From: Methanobrevibacter smithii ATCC 35061
Lineage (GTDB): Archaea; Methanobacteriota; Methanobacteria; Methanobacteriales; Methanobacteriaceae
Length of the DNA: 64,000 bases
Assembly: GCF_000016525.1 (NCBI RefSeq)
Contig: NC_009515.1
Coordinates: 335,001-399,000, forward strand
Direction: 5' to 3'
Part shown: positions 1 to 8,452 of the stretch, one piece after another
How the letters are laid out: every line of letters begins with the position of its first letter
Position numbering within the stretch: position 1 is the first letter of the stretch
Position numbers and translations under genes: made by a program
The notes under the pieces: generated by a model
What the model saw: only the letters and a program-made list of their open reading frames with translations
The model's database searches: none
Told to the model about the DNA's origin: nothing

Positions 1-520
1 GAAGTACGCTAAAAAAATATAGACGAGTAAATACACTGATTTGATAACAATAATGTAATCAAATTCACCACATCTACAAAACCAACATCACACTCAAAAA
101 ACTCAAGTGCTCATTAAATATGTTTAGCTATATGTGGAAAAGCAGTCATCATAGTCATAATTGTCAATACAATGTAACTTAGACCAACACCATATAACAC
201 ATAGCACATCTAATAGACAAGGAAATTATATCAACAAATTCAATTAAAAATTATTGCAAAAATAAATCAAATAAAAAAATATTAATGTAACATCTTTAAT
301 TTATCAAAAAACAATAGTTAAACTAATGATTCATAAAAATAAAAAATTTAATCAAATAGACATAATGAAAATTTTAAAAGTCACAATGAAAAGCAAAAGT
401 AAAAAATCTCTTTTAAAATAAATAAATTGGAAAAAAAGCAAATATAATATATAAATAAGTAAAATCGATTACTATGTAATATATAAACTTACCTATTTAT
501 TTATAAATAAATAAAAAAAA
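1..520. other. AT-rich non-coding stretch, possible gene remnant
   Basis: This stretch is strongly AT-rich and holds no convincing gene. The only coding-like signal is a 31-codon frame on the minus strand (209 down to 114). It encodes one hydrophobic helix ending in HIAKHI and has no ribosome binding site. It could be the tail of a lost membrane protein gene or chance. The part from 240 to 520 is nearly all A and T and probably carries the terminator of the gene that ends at 521. Confidence 0.4.
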
Positions 521-1558
521 TTAAACATTTTTCTTACGAATAACTGAAATTATCCTTGTTAAACTTCTATGCATTTTGATTCCATATTGTTCAACTAATT
601 CAAATCCAACTTCCTCAATCATAGGATTTAAATCAACATAATGAGGACTAGCCATACACAAATAGGCATCATCTTTCATATTATCATAAATTGAATGGAA
701 AAACTCATTGAAAATCTCATCACCCTCAATATCTCCAGTTGAAGTAGATATTCCATAAGGAGGGTCTGTAACTACACTATCTACCTTTTCATACATTTTA
801 AGTTCACGTACATCAACATTGAATGTTCTATAATCAGTTATTCCACAGTAATCCAAATTGATTGCACTTCCATTTTTCATTTTCCAGTTAACATCAGATC
901 CTGCAACTTTACATCCAATTAATCCTGCTTCAATAAGTATTCCCCCAGTTCCACAGAAAGGATCCAATACCAAATCTCCGGAATTAACCCTAGACAGATT
1001 AACCATACACCTTGCCAATTTTGGACTCATTGAACCTGGATAGAAAAACGGTCTTTTATGAGGTTTTATTTCTTCAAAATGTTTTTTATTGAGTTTAAAT
1101 TTTTCAATAGCTATATAAACAGTATTTTCATAAGCAATTAATCTGATTAATGAATCAGGTTTTTTCAGTTTTACTTTTATATTGTCACATTTTGATAAAA
1201 TTAATGATCCTGTCTTTCGCTCAGCAGCCACAGTATCAATTGGAGAGTTGAATCTTTTTACTCTTACAGCAAAGTTTTTAGAAATATATCTGCTCCAGTC
1301 AATAGCTAAAATATCCCTTTCCAAATCATCTATAGAGGATTTAAATATTACCTCATCCACTTCATGGGTGTATCCTAATCTTTTTACAAGTGTCTGATAA
1401 TATTTGTCTGAGTTTTCATCAGAAATATCCTTTAATAAAATCAAACCTTCAGTTATTTTAGAAATATCCAATTCCATATCCTCACATTCAATAACTGCTT
1501 TTAGTTCTGCAAGAGGTAATTTGTCATGTTCCTGAGATTGTATACATAGTAATTCCAT
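521..1558 (-). CDS. trmG10: tRNA (guanine(10)-N2)-dimethyltransferase
   Basis: The protein is about 345 residues with a THUMP-like RNA-binding N-terminal half (roughly residues 55-150) and a C-terminal Rossmann-fold methyltransferase. SAM motif I is DPFCGTGG near residue 200, and the catalytic N6/N2-type motif TDPPYG lies near residue 265. THUMP plus a DPPYG methyltransferase of this length is the archaeal Trm-G10 (Trm11-like) family, which dimethylates G10 of tRNA. The frame opens at a GTG at 1567, but that GTG is part of an AGGTGA ribosome binding site, so the ATG at 1558 is the better start. It stands alone, downstream of the PH-domain gene on the same strand. Confidence 0.88.
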   Translation of the reverse strand: MELLCIQSQEHDKLPLAELKAVIECEDMELDISKITEGLILLKDISDENSDKYYQTLVKRLGYTHEVDEVIFKSSIDDLERDILAIDWSRYISKNFAVRVKRFNSPIDTVAAERKTGSLILSKCDNIKVKLKKPDSLIRLIAYENTVYIAIEKFKLNKKHFEEIKPHKRPFFYPGSMSPKLARCMVNLSRVNSGDLVLDPFCGTGGILIEAGLIGCKVAGSDVNWKMKNGSAINLDYCGITDYRTFNVDVRELKMYEKVDSVVTDPPYGISTSTGDIEGDEIFNEFFHSIYDNMKDDAYLCMASPHYVDLNPMIEEVGFELVEQYGIKMHRSLTRIISVIRKKNV

Positions 1559-1586
1559 TAACTTCACCTGATTTTTTAAAAAAAAA

Positions 1587-2607
1587 TTATTTTTTAAATT
1601 TGTCGAAATGTCTTCTGATGATAGTTTCTTTAGAGTCTTTTGTTTGGGTACCTATATCATTTTCTTCAAATTTTGAATCCTGAATGTCCTGATCATTATA
1701 ATAAAGTTCAGCTTCATTTTCCCCATAGTAATCATCATCACTATAAGAATAATCATCAGTACTTTCATTATAATAGTCATTATCATGAAGTCCATTACCC
1801 CTATTGTTAACAGCACCTTCAATATTGTCTTCCAAAGAATCTTTCATGTAAGGTTCATATTCATAATTATGCCTTTTTTCCTCTTCAAAGTTCAATTCTT
1901 CAGGATAATATTCATAATCCCTAACAGGTTCTTTTCTGTAATAATCCTGAGGCTCATAATATTCATCTTCACCATAATAACCGCCATCCTCATACTGTCT
2001 TCTTTTTGAGCGGTAGTCATTAGATGGTTCATAGTATTCATCATCAGAATAATATTCAGGCTGCTGTCTGTTTATAGAAAAATCATCTCTATAATGTCTG
2101 CTTCTTAGATTATTCTGATTGGATATTCTTGAAAATATTATATTTTCAACTTCCTTAACATTTGAAATATTGGCTAATTTCATCTGATTGTTGTCATAAG
2201 CACTATAAACCGAAACTGTTCCGACATTCAATATTTTTGCTACAATACTTTGAGATGTGCTTACATCCTGAATTGTTCCGTAAGGCATGTAGTTTTTTTT
2301 TAGTGTATAAAACTCCTGATTTAATAATAATTCTTGAGTCAGTTAAAATATACTCCATATAATACCAGTTAATAAGTTGCCAGATTATATACAGAATAAT
2401 AAAAAGTATAATTACAAAAAGTGCAATAGCAGTATACCTTGTTAAAGACAATTTAACATAAGATATTAAATATACTTGCATTTCACCAATAAATGCAATA
2501 ATCGGTGATGCAACAGATAAAACAACTACTAATAAAATAACTCCAAAAATAGCTTTTTTACATCCTAAAAAGCATATTCGGTTTGGTTTGATAAATAGTT
2601 TTTTCAT
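1587..2607 (-). pseudogene. PH-domain (bPH2/YdbS-like) membrane protein with Tyr/Asp-rich tail, frameshifted
   Basis: Two overlapping frames make one protein. The N-terminal frame (2607 down to about 2293) has two membrane helices and the start of a bacterial PH domain (YILTDSRIIIKSG). The second frame continues that domain (YGTIQDVSTSQSIVAKILNVG) and then runs into about 150 residues of low complexity, dominated by Tyr, Asp, Glu and Asn. They are split at a run of nine A on the coding strand (2293-2301). With eight A the frame reads through as TKKNYMPYG and gives about 339 residues. The change may be a sequencing error, phase variation, programmed slippage or a true mutation. The acidic Tyr-rich tail looks disordered. 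The function is unknown; bPH domains usually sit at the membrane. Confidence 0.72.
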
Positions 2608-2695
2608 TAGTTATTTTATCATTTCTATTAAACAACATAATAATGTATTAGAATTTAATTTTAAATAAAGTTTTTTAAAAAATAAGATTTAAAAA

Positions 2696-2759
2696 GTAAG
2701 CCTCAGCTCGCCCATCATTCATCACGTATCAGAGCTCATAGGGTTCATCATTGGCTTAC
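2696..2759 (-). ncRNA. C/D box sRNA (2'-O-methylation guide)
   Basis: Read on the minus strand, this 64-nt segment has every element of an archaeal C/D guide RNA in the right order. There is a 7-bp terminal stem (GTAAGCC, 2759-2753, with GGCTTAC, 2702-2696), box C ATGATGA (2751-2745), a 12-nt guide, box D' CTGA (2732-2729), a 4-nt linker, box C' TGATGA (2724-2719), a second 12-nt guide, and box D CTGA (2706-2703). Twelve-nucleotide spacers are typical for archaea. By the N+5 rule the D' guide would methylate the C in AGCUCAUAGGGU, and the D guide the fifth base of CUCGCCCAUCAU. The RNA begins 7 nt after the PAN stop codon and is followed by T-rich DNA, so it may be processed from the PAN 3' untranslated region. 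Confidence 0.85.
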
Positions 2760-2766
2760 AGATTAT

Positions 2767-4020
2767 TTAAGCAAACATTACGCCTGCTTCTTTTATAAAT
2801 TCATCATCATGTTCCTTGTCAAGAACTTTTTCTACAGCATCCATGAAATCAGTTACTGTGACTCTGTCTCTTTTTTCACGAATAGCAAACATACCTGCTT
2901 CAGTACATACTGCCTTCAAATCAGCACCGGAAAGACCGTCAGTTAAGCTGCTTAGCAAATCCAAGTCAGCTTCCTCATCCAAAGCCATGTTTTTAGTATG
3001 TATTTTTAGGATTTGTTTTCTTCCGTCATCATTAGGAAGGGGAACTTCTATAAATCTGTCAAAACGGCCAGGCCTTAATAATGCAGGGTCTAAAATATCC
3101 GGACGGTTTGTTGCACCGATAATTCCGATATCTCCCCTGGATTCAAAACCGTCAAGTTCAGCAAGAAGTTGCATTAAAGTTCTTTGAACCTCTCTGTCTC
3201 CGCTAGTTGAACTTTTAAGCCTTTTGGCTGCAACAGCATCAAGTTCATCAATGAAAATAATAGCCGGTGCTTTTTCTTTAGCTAATTCAAATACTTCACG
3301 AACAAGTCTGGCTCCTTCACCTATATATTTTTTAACGAATTCGGAAGCTACAATTTTAATAAATGTAGCATTTGTTTCATTAGCTACCGCTTTTGCAAGT
3401 AAAGTTTTACCGGTTCCCGGAGGTCCGTACAATAAAATTCCTTTAGGCGGATCAATACCTATTTTTTCAAATAATTCCGGCTCTTTTAAAGGAAGTTCAA
3501 CAGTTTCTTTAACTTCAACTATTTGCTCTTCAAGTCCACCGATTTTATCATATGTAATGTCAGGTTTTGTTTCAATTTCCATTCCTGTAACATTTGCATC
3601 TTTTTCTGACGGTAAAACTTCTACAATACCAAAAGTCTGTTGGTTCAATGCAACTCTAGAACCTGGCACCAATAATTTTTCATCTAAGAATTTTGAATAA
3701 TTTACTAAAAAGCTAGGTCCAGTACTGCTTTTAACAGTCATTCTGTAATCATCTAAAACTTCAGTAATAGTAGCTAAAACTAAAGGAGGTGATCTAAATC
3801 TTTCTACTTCGGAACGTAAGGATTTAGTTTCTCTTTCTAATCTGATTTTTTCATTTTCAATTAGAACTTTATCTTTTTCCAATTTCCTAACTTTCCACAT
3901 TAAATTACTTTTAGCTTTGGAGTTTTCTTCTTTTAATGAATCTATTTCTTCTTGCATTGATTCAACTTTCTCAACTAACTGTTCTTTTGAAGAATTCTCC
4001 AAATCATTAATATTATCCAT
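2767..4020 (-). CDS. pan: Proteasome-activating nucleotidase (PAN)
   Basis: PAN is an AAA ATPase that unfolds substrates and feeds them to the archaeal 20S proteasome. The 417-residue protein has an N-terminal coiled coil (about residues 10-75), an OB-like region, and an AAA module with Walker A GPPGTGKT (about 199-206), Walker [10 protein letters not shown] (about 254-262) and an ATNRPD sensor region. The C-terminus is MFA, a Phe variant of the HbYX motif that docks into the proteasome. A TTG at 4035 also opens the frame, but GGAG (4033-4030) sits 9 nt before the ATG at 4020, which I take as the start. A C/D guide RNA follows directly downstream, and aMBF1 is divergent upstream. Confidence 0.93.
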   Translation of the reverse strand: MDNINDLENSSKEQLVEKVESMQEEIDSLKEENSKAKSNLMWKVRKLEKDKVLIENEKIRLERETKSLRSEVERFRSPPLVLATITEVLDDYRMTVKSSTGPSFLVNYSKFLDEKLLVPGSRVALNQQTFGIVEVLPSEKDANVTGMEIETKPDITYDKIGGLEEQIVEVKETVELPLKEPELFEKIGIDPPKGILLYGPPGTGKTLLAKAVANETNATFIKIVASEFVKKYIGEGARLVREVFELAKEKAPAIIFIDELDAVAAKRLKSSTSGDREVQRTLMQLLAELDGFESRGDIGIIGATNRPDILDPALLRPGRFDRFIEVPLPNDDGRKQILKIHTKNMALDEEADLDLLSSLTDGLSGADLKAVCTEAGMFAIREKRDRVTVTDFMDAVEKVLDKEHDDEFIKEAGVMFA

Positions 4021-4071
4021 AGGACTCATCTCCAATAATATTGATTGAAAATTTTTATAATTTCGACATCT

Positions 4072-4099
4072 ATGTTACTTTAATAACCATTAGTAACAT
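4072..4099. promoter_or_regulatory. Dyad repeat between divergent pan and mbf1
   Basis: Two 8-bp arms, ATGTTACT (4072-4079) and AGTAACAT (4092-4099), are perfect inverted repeats around a 12-bp spacer. They lie about 50 bp upstream of the PAN start, close to its likely TATA region, in the divergent space before aMBF1. A dyad of this size and position suits a dimeric transcription factor. No regulator can be named. Confidence 0.35.
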
Positions 4100-4224
4100 T
4101 AACATATTTAAATTTTATTGTTATGCTATTTACTAAATGATAATATTTAAAATTTATGGGAAATTAATTATATACATTAACTAATAAATACTTAATTAAA
4201 TTGAATTAGGAAAAACTGATTAAT

Positions 4225-4707
4225 ATGGAATGCGAAATTTGTGGTAGACAAGTATCTGACAATCCTAAAAAAGCAAAAATTGAAGGATCTGTCATGATTG
4301 TTTGTGATGAATGTGCTAAACTTGGAAAAATACAAAAAGCACCTCCAAAACCAAAATTTAGAAAATCAAACAAACCTAAGAAAAATAAAACAACAAAACA
4401 AAATTATTCTAAAGATGAACCTAAAGAAGAATTGGTTGAAGATTTTAATGTTAAAATTAGAAAAGCCAGAGAATCTAAAAACCTATCAAGAGAAGAATTA
4501 GGTCAAAAAATCTATGAAAAAGTTTCTGTTATAAATAGAATTGAATCAGGCAAGATGATTCCTGATATAAGATTAACTAAAAAATTAGAAAATGCTTTAA
4601 ACATTACTTTAATTGAAAATGTAGAAGAACTGGATTTAAGCAAATACACAGGTAACCCTTCACAGGGACGTACTCTTGGTAATGTTGTAAAAATTAAAAA
4701 AAGGTAG
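4225..4707 (+). CDS. Multiprotein bridging factor aMBF1
   Basis: The 160-residue protein begins with a zinc ribbon (CEIC at 3-6 and CDEC ending at residue 30), followed by a Lys-rich linker. A Cro/C1-type helix-turn-helix follows at about residues 77-130 (KIRKARESKNLSREELGQKI). The tail contains the Gly-Arg segment GRTLGNVVKIKKR. This layout is the archaeal MBF1 family, which is thought to link regulators to the basal transcription machinery and to contact the ribosome. The gene is divergent from pan and ends in a hairpin terminator shared with the convergent gene downstream. Confidence 0.9.
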   Translation: MECEICGRQVSDNPKKAKIEGSVMIVCDECAKLGKIQKAPPKPKFRKSNKPKKNKTTKQNYSKDEPKEELVEDFNVKIRKARESKNLSREELGQKIYEKVSVINRIESGKMIPDIRLTKKLENALNITLIENVEELDLSKYTGNPSQGRTLGNVVKIKKR

Positions 4708-4726
4708 CTATTTATTTGAATAGCTA
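4705..4726 (+). terminator. Hairpin terminator after aMBF1
   Basis: TAGCTATT (4705-4712) and AATAGCTA (4719-4726) form a perfect 8-bp stem with a 6-nt loop, followed by a T-rich run. It overlaps the 3' end of the convergent DUF356 gene, so it may stop transcription from both sides. Confidence 0.6.
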
Positions 4727-5142
4727 TTTATTTTCTTATTTTCAATATGTTTTACTTTTCCTTTTAGTTTATAATCTATTTTTCCGCCATTTTTAGCTTT
4801 ATGAGAATAATATCCTTTAAAATCAGGAGCATTATTTAACTTATTTTTTAATTGATTGAACACATCATATTCATCACTAACAACTACAACATGAGCAGGC
4901 GGATGAATTTTTTTAATTTGCATAATACTTAAAGTTATATCTTCTTTAACAAAAAAGGCAGTAGCAACTTTAGAACTTGTTCTGAGTTTAGAATTTAGAA
5001 TCTTTTCAACTAATGAATCAGCAAATTTTGCATCAATTATTTTTGGTTTAGTTGCTAAATTTAAATTTCCATGTCTTTCCATGTCCGCAATTGCATTTAG
5101 TAGTTTTGAATTGTTTTCTCCTCTTATTAAGATTAATGCCAT
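4708..5142 (-). CDS. DUF356 family protein
   Basis: A 144-residue soluble protein starting MALILIRGENNSKLLNAIADMERHG. I recognise it as the DUF356 family, which is largely restricted to methanogens and has no assigned function. No catalytic motif is visible. The C-terminal 30 residues are basic (KAKNGGKIDYKLKGKVKH). It is the last gene of a minus-strand run that contains exported envelope proteins and pseudomurein genes, and it converges on aMBF1 with its stop inside the terminator hairpin. A link to the cell wall is possible only by context. Confidence 0.7.
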   Translation of the reverse strand: MALILIRGENNSKLLNAIADMERHGNLNLATKPKIIDAKFADSLVEKILNSKLRTSSKVATAFFVKEDITLSIMQIKKIHPPAHVVVVSDEYDVFNQLKNKLNNAPDFKGYYSHKAKNGGKIDYKLKGKVKHIENKKINSYSNK

Positions 5143-5183
5143 AGTATCACTGTTTTAAAAAAAATAATTAATGGTGAAAAATT

Positions 5184-6449
5184 TCACCGATTTTGGAACG
5201 ATTTCAATAATCTACTTCTAAATACTACAAGCAATATTAAAATTACCCCAATTGCAGTTTGTATACTGCCTAAAATATTTAGTAAATTTGCATCAACAGG
5301 TAAATCCCAAGATGGAGATGATTTGTCTCCATTTAATGCTGTATAATATACTCCAACTGCTTTAGAGTCTTTTTTAACATTAATATCTTTCGGTTCTACA
5401 TGATCAACTCCAACTAAAAGACCATTGTTAATACCTTTGTTAATTGAAGTTGCAATAGCTGATGCATCATATCCATATTTAGCAACGGATGCATCTACAA
5501 TTTGTTTAGTCGTTGATGCAAGTCCTGGTTTTTCACTTCCATAAACTGAAACACTAACCGAATCGGAAGTTACCGTAATCGCATTTCCCAACGCTTCATA
5601 TGCATAAATTGTTGTTAACTCACCATTACAAACTGGACAGACTTCATAATTTTCAGATGATGGATAACCTACCGACCATCCGCAATCATCACATGATTTT
5701 GAATAAACTTCATTCATCGGATAACCAGATTCATTTAAATCCTTAGGCGTGAACATGTCTCCAGTAGATAAACCGGATACAAGATTTACTGCACCTCCAC
5801 CGTATTTTTCACCAGAATCATTAGCTACTTCACCCATAGCTTCAGAAACAATAGTAGTTGCTGGATATCCATCCCTAATCATTTTTCCAATGTTAATTGC
5901 AGTTTCTTTACGAACAGTAGCTGCAGTACCATATAATGGGTTTCCTTCAGAATTCCTTAAGTGAATAATAGCTCCTTTTTGTCCAGGCTGTAAAGTAGCT
6001 ATTCCACCAGAAGTTGAGGAATAAGGAGTTACAGTGATAGAACCATTACCGTCTACAGTAACAACATATGCATCAAAAGAACCTCCAATTGAAATACCCA
6101 TTTCAGGACCTCCTACAACCAGACGGGCTCCTTTATATTTAGATGCAATTGATGCTGCAGAAGCTGCAGATGCATTGTTTTCAAGAGATGCAACTGCGTC
6201 TACAATGGAATCCAATCTTGAGTCTGAACCACCAGTACCCCCAGAAAGAACCGCAAAATGATGTTCCTTAGACATTAAAAATGTTGACTGGAACATATTA
6301 TCTGCAAAAGACATACTTCCTGCAGCAGCTCCATTCGGGTCTTTACCAGTAGGATCAGTAATAACCATTACGTTACAAGTAGCAGCTACACTATTTATAC
6401 ACATCATAAATATTATAAATAAAATTATTGGTATATTCCACTTTTTCAA
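5184..6449 (-). CDS. Exported membrane-anchored protein with zinc ribbon
   Basis: The 421-residue protein has a signal peptide (residues 1-23, ending SVAA), a Gly/Ala/Ser-rich extracytoplasmic body and a C-terminal membrane helix (about 390-412) with a short basic tail. A four-cysteine zinc-ribbon-like motif lies at C253, C256, C271 and C274 (CDDCG and CPVCN), which is unusual for an exported protein. I cannot assign a function. The middle part, rich in small residues, hints at a Rossmann-like or hydrolase-like fold. It starts 12 nt after the POTRA-like gene, so the two are likely co-transcribed and may act together at the cell surface next to the pseudomurein genes. Confidence 0.6.
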   Translation of the reverse strand: MKKWNIPIILFIIFMMCINSVAATCNVMVITDPTGKDPNGAAAGSMSFADNMFQSTFLMSKEHHFAVLSGGTGGSDSRLDSIVDAVASLENNASAASAASIASKYKGARLVVGGPEMGISIGGSFDAYVVTVDGNGSITVTPYSSTSGGIATLQPGQKGAIIHLRNSEGNPLYGTAATVRKETAINIGKMIRDGYPATTIVSEAMGEVANDSGEKYGGGAVNLVSGLSTGDMFTPKDLNESGYPMNEVYSKSCDDCGWSVGYPSSENYEVCPVCNGELTTIYAYEALGNAITVTSDSVSVSVYGSEKPGLASTTKQIVDASVAKYGYDASAIATSINKGINNGLLVGVDHVEPKDINVKKDSKAVGVYYTALNGDKSSPSWDLPVDANLLNILGSIQTAIGVILILLVVFRSRLLKSFQNR

Positions 6450-6461
6450 ACTATCCCTCTA

Positions 6462-6902
6462 TTAACCCTGATTTGTCGTATTCTTTAATTCAACTGACGA
6501 GAAATCTTCAATAACGGTTACTGTAACAATACCTGTGTTTTTATCCACCTGAACATCTGCAGCAGAAATAGGTGCAACTGAGGTTCCCGGAACTGTTGAC
6601 CGTTTTGCAAACTCTTGAGCCGTTTGTATCGCATCCTGCAGTGAAACTTCTTTTTTAGAAGTTTTTAAAATATCTCCATGAATTACACTACCGTCTCTTA
6701 AACCAGATTGCATAACATTAGATCTAATAATATCTACAGGTACAACATCATTACCTTTAACTATGATTCCAGAAATAGGGACACCATCAGTAACTTCATC
6801 AGAGGATGCATAAGCAACATATGTTATTAAACGACCGCAAAGAATCAAGATGAATGCTAATAATAAAATTATTAATGTATCTCTTCTTATCTTTATAAAC
6901 AT
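6462..6902 (-). CDS. Membrane-anchored POTRA-like protein
   Basis: The protein has 146 residues with one N-terminal membrane helix (about 10-32) and an outside domain. The segment ISGIIVKGNDVVPVDIIRSN and the following GLRDGSVIHGDIL, then a long helix, resemble a POTRA domain (strand-helix-helix-strand) such as those in BamA or FtsQ. The remainder (about 105-140) forms further strands. POTRA domains are protein-docking modules, and FtsQ/DivIB-type proteins combine one with an N-terminal helix. That topology matches here, but the family relation is my inference. It lies between the pseudomurein ligase and the exported zinc-ribbon gene on the same strand. Confidence 0.5.
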   Translation of the reverse strand: MFIKIRRDTLIILLLAFILILCGRLITYVAYASSDEVTDGVPISGIIVKGNDVVPVDIIRSNVMQSGLRDGSVIHGDILKTSKKEVSLQDAIQTAQEFAKRSTVPGTSVAPISAADVQVDKNTGIVTVTVIEDFSSVELKNTTNQG

Positions 6903-6985
6903 GTTTTTATCCTCTAAATTTTTCCATCAATAAGCAATAGAAAAATAAATTACATTTATTATATTAAAATTTTGTAATATTTAAA

Positions 6986-8422
6986 TTATTTCCTTAAAAT
7001 ATTTTCCAAAAGACCTTCAGCAGGGTCCATTCCCTGTGCACCAATTAATAAAATAATATCATTTGCATCAGCACACTTGTATGTGTCTTTTAAACAGTCA
7101 CATAAATTATCAAAATAATTATAATCAATATTGTTCTGATTTAAAACTTCAAAGAAAATTTCACGCTCTTCATCTTCAACAAAATTCAAATGGTCAACAA
7201 CATCATTACTTGAAGACAGAACTAATTTTATATTATCATCCATAGATTCAGCCAATGCTTCAACATTCAATTTGTTGATTTCTACACCTCTTGAACCCCT
7301 GATTGAACATACAACATATAATGTTTGGTTTTCAGCAAGTAATTTACGGGTCTCAGCAATTGTAGCTTTTATACCGTCAGGATTATGTGCAAAATCATCT
7401 ACAATCAATGGATTTTCATGAAGTTTTGAAAACCTTCTGTTTAATGGGCGGTAAGATTTTACACCTTCAACAATATCTTCTATATCCATATTTAAAGATA
7501 TGCATGCTGCAACTGCTGATAAAATATTTTGAATAAAGTGATGGGAAGTAAAAGGCAAATCTTTGTTTTCCAAAATCCGTTTACCTTCATAAAAAATTCC
7601 ATTATCATAATAAACATTAGGATTTTTTGAGTCCATATTATTCATAGAACATAAAAAAGGATGTTTTGGGGTTAATTTCATCACCAAATCATCATCATAA
7701 TTCAATACTGTTACCCCATCTCCAATAGCATTGGGAACCTGATTTATTTCATCAAAAACTTCATCAATGGAATTTACAAGACCTATATGATCCATAGCTA
7801 TATTAGTTATAACTCCAACACTTGGTTTAACTGCACTGGCCATCAGATATGCATGATGTTTCATTAAGTTTCCAAGCCAGCCCTGAACTTCTGAAACCTC
7901 AATAACCAGATAGTCCAGTTTTCCATTATTTTTAACTTCATCAGAAATTAGTTTAGAAACCATAGGGTCAATTAATGTGTTGAATTCTGATTCGCTGTCA
8001 GTATTTGTAAGAACATGTACTCCAGTGTTTTTTAAAATATGATAAATTAAATGAGATGTTGTTGATTTTCCATTGGTTCCAGTTATAATAACATTTTTTG
8101 AATCTGGAGAAAACTTTTCAACAGTCCATTTAAGAGCATAAGCAGTAGCCAATTCTATCTTATCTACAACAATCAACGGAAAATTCAATTCTTTTGCCTT
8201 ATCACATGCCCCATCCTGAGGAGTTTGAGTAATTAAACAGGCTAAATTTTTACCTGCTGCAATTTCTACCCCTTTACCATTAATTTTATGTCTTATTACA
8301 ATGTCACCTTCTACAGCATCATTTAAAAATGTAAATTTCCCTGTAAATCCCTCATCATCAAAAAAACTATCTTTTCCAACAATATTACCTTCAATAAAAC
8401 TAGCTAAATCCTGTATAATCAT
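6986..8422 (-). CDS. Pseudomurein peptide ligase, Mur ligase family (MurE-like)
   Basis: The 478-residue protein has the three-domain layout of Mur ligases. There is an N-terminal substrate domain, a central ATPase with P-loop GTNGKSTT (115-122), a MDHIG helix region, the conserved NRRF/DDFAHNPDG segment, and a C-terminal domain starting near residue 340. In Methanobacteriales such enzymes add amino acids to the UDP-linked pseudomurein peptide. Which residue this one adds cannot be read from the sequence. The start has a GGTGA motif 9 nt upstream. It follows the MraY-like gene by about 30 nt, which supports a cell-wall operon. Confidence 0.85.
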   Translation of the reverse strand: MIIQDLASFIEGNIVGKDSFFDDEGFTGKFTFLNDAVEGDIVIRHKINGKGVEIAAGKNLACLITQTPQDGACDKAKELNFPLIVVDKIELATAYALKWTVEKFSPDSKNVIITGTNGKSTTSHLIYHILKNTGVHVLTNTDSESEFNTLIDPMVSKLISDEVKNNGKLDYLVIEVSEVQGWLGNLMKHHAYLMASAVKPSVGVITNIAMDHIGLVNSIDEVFDEINQVPNAIGDGVTVLNYDDDLVMKLTPKHPFLCSMNNMDSKNPNVYYDNGIFYEGKRILENKDLPFTSHHFIQNILSAVAACISLNMDIEDIVEGVKSYRPLNRRFSKLHENPLIVDDFAHNPDGIKATIAETRKLLAENQTLYVVCSIRGSRGVEINKLNVEALAESMDDNIKLVLSSSNDVVDHLNFVEDEEREIFFEVLNQNNIDYNYFDNLCDCLKDTYKCADANDIILLIGAQGMDPAEGLLENILRK

Positions 8423-8452
8423 ATAAAATCACCAAAAAAAGAAAAAGAAAAA

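Noticed and set aside
114-209. 31-codon hydrophobic frame near the left edge
   Set aside because: No ribosome binding site and too short to separate from chance. Mentioned only as a possible remnant.
2696-2759. Reading the hairpin only as a rho-independent-type terminator of pan
   Set aside because: The inner sequence has all four C/D boxes at exact spacing, which a simple terminator would not have.
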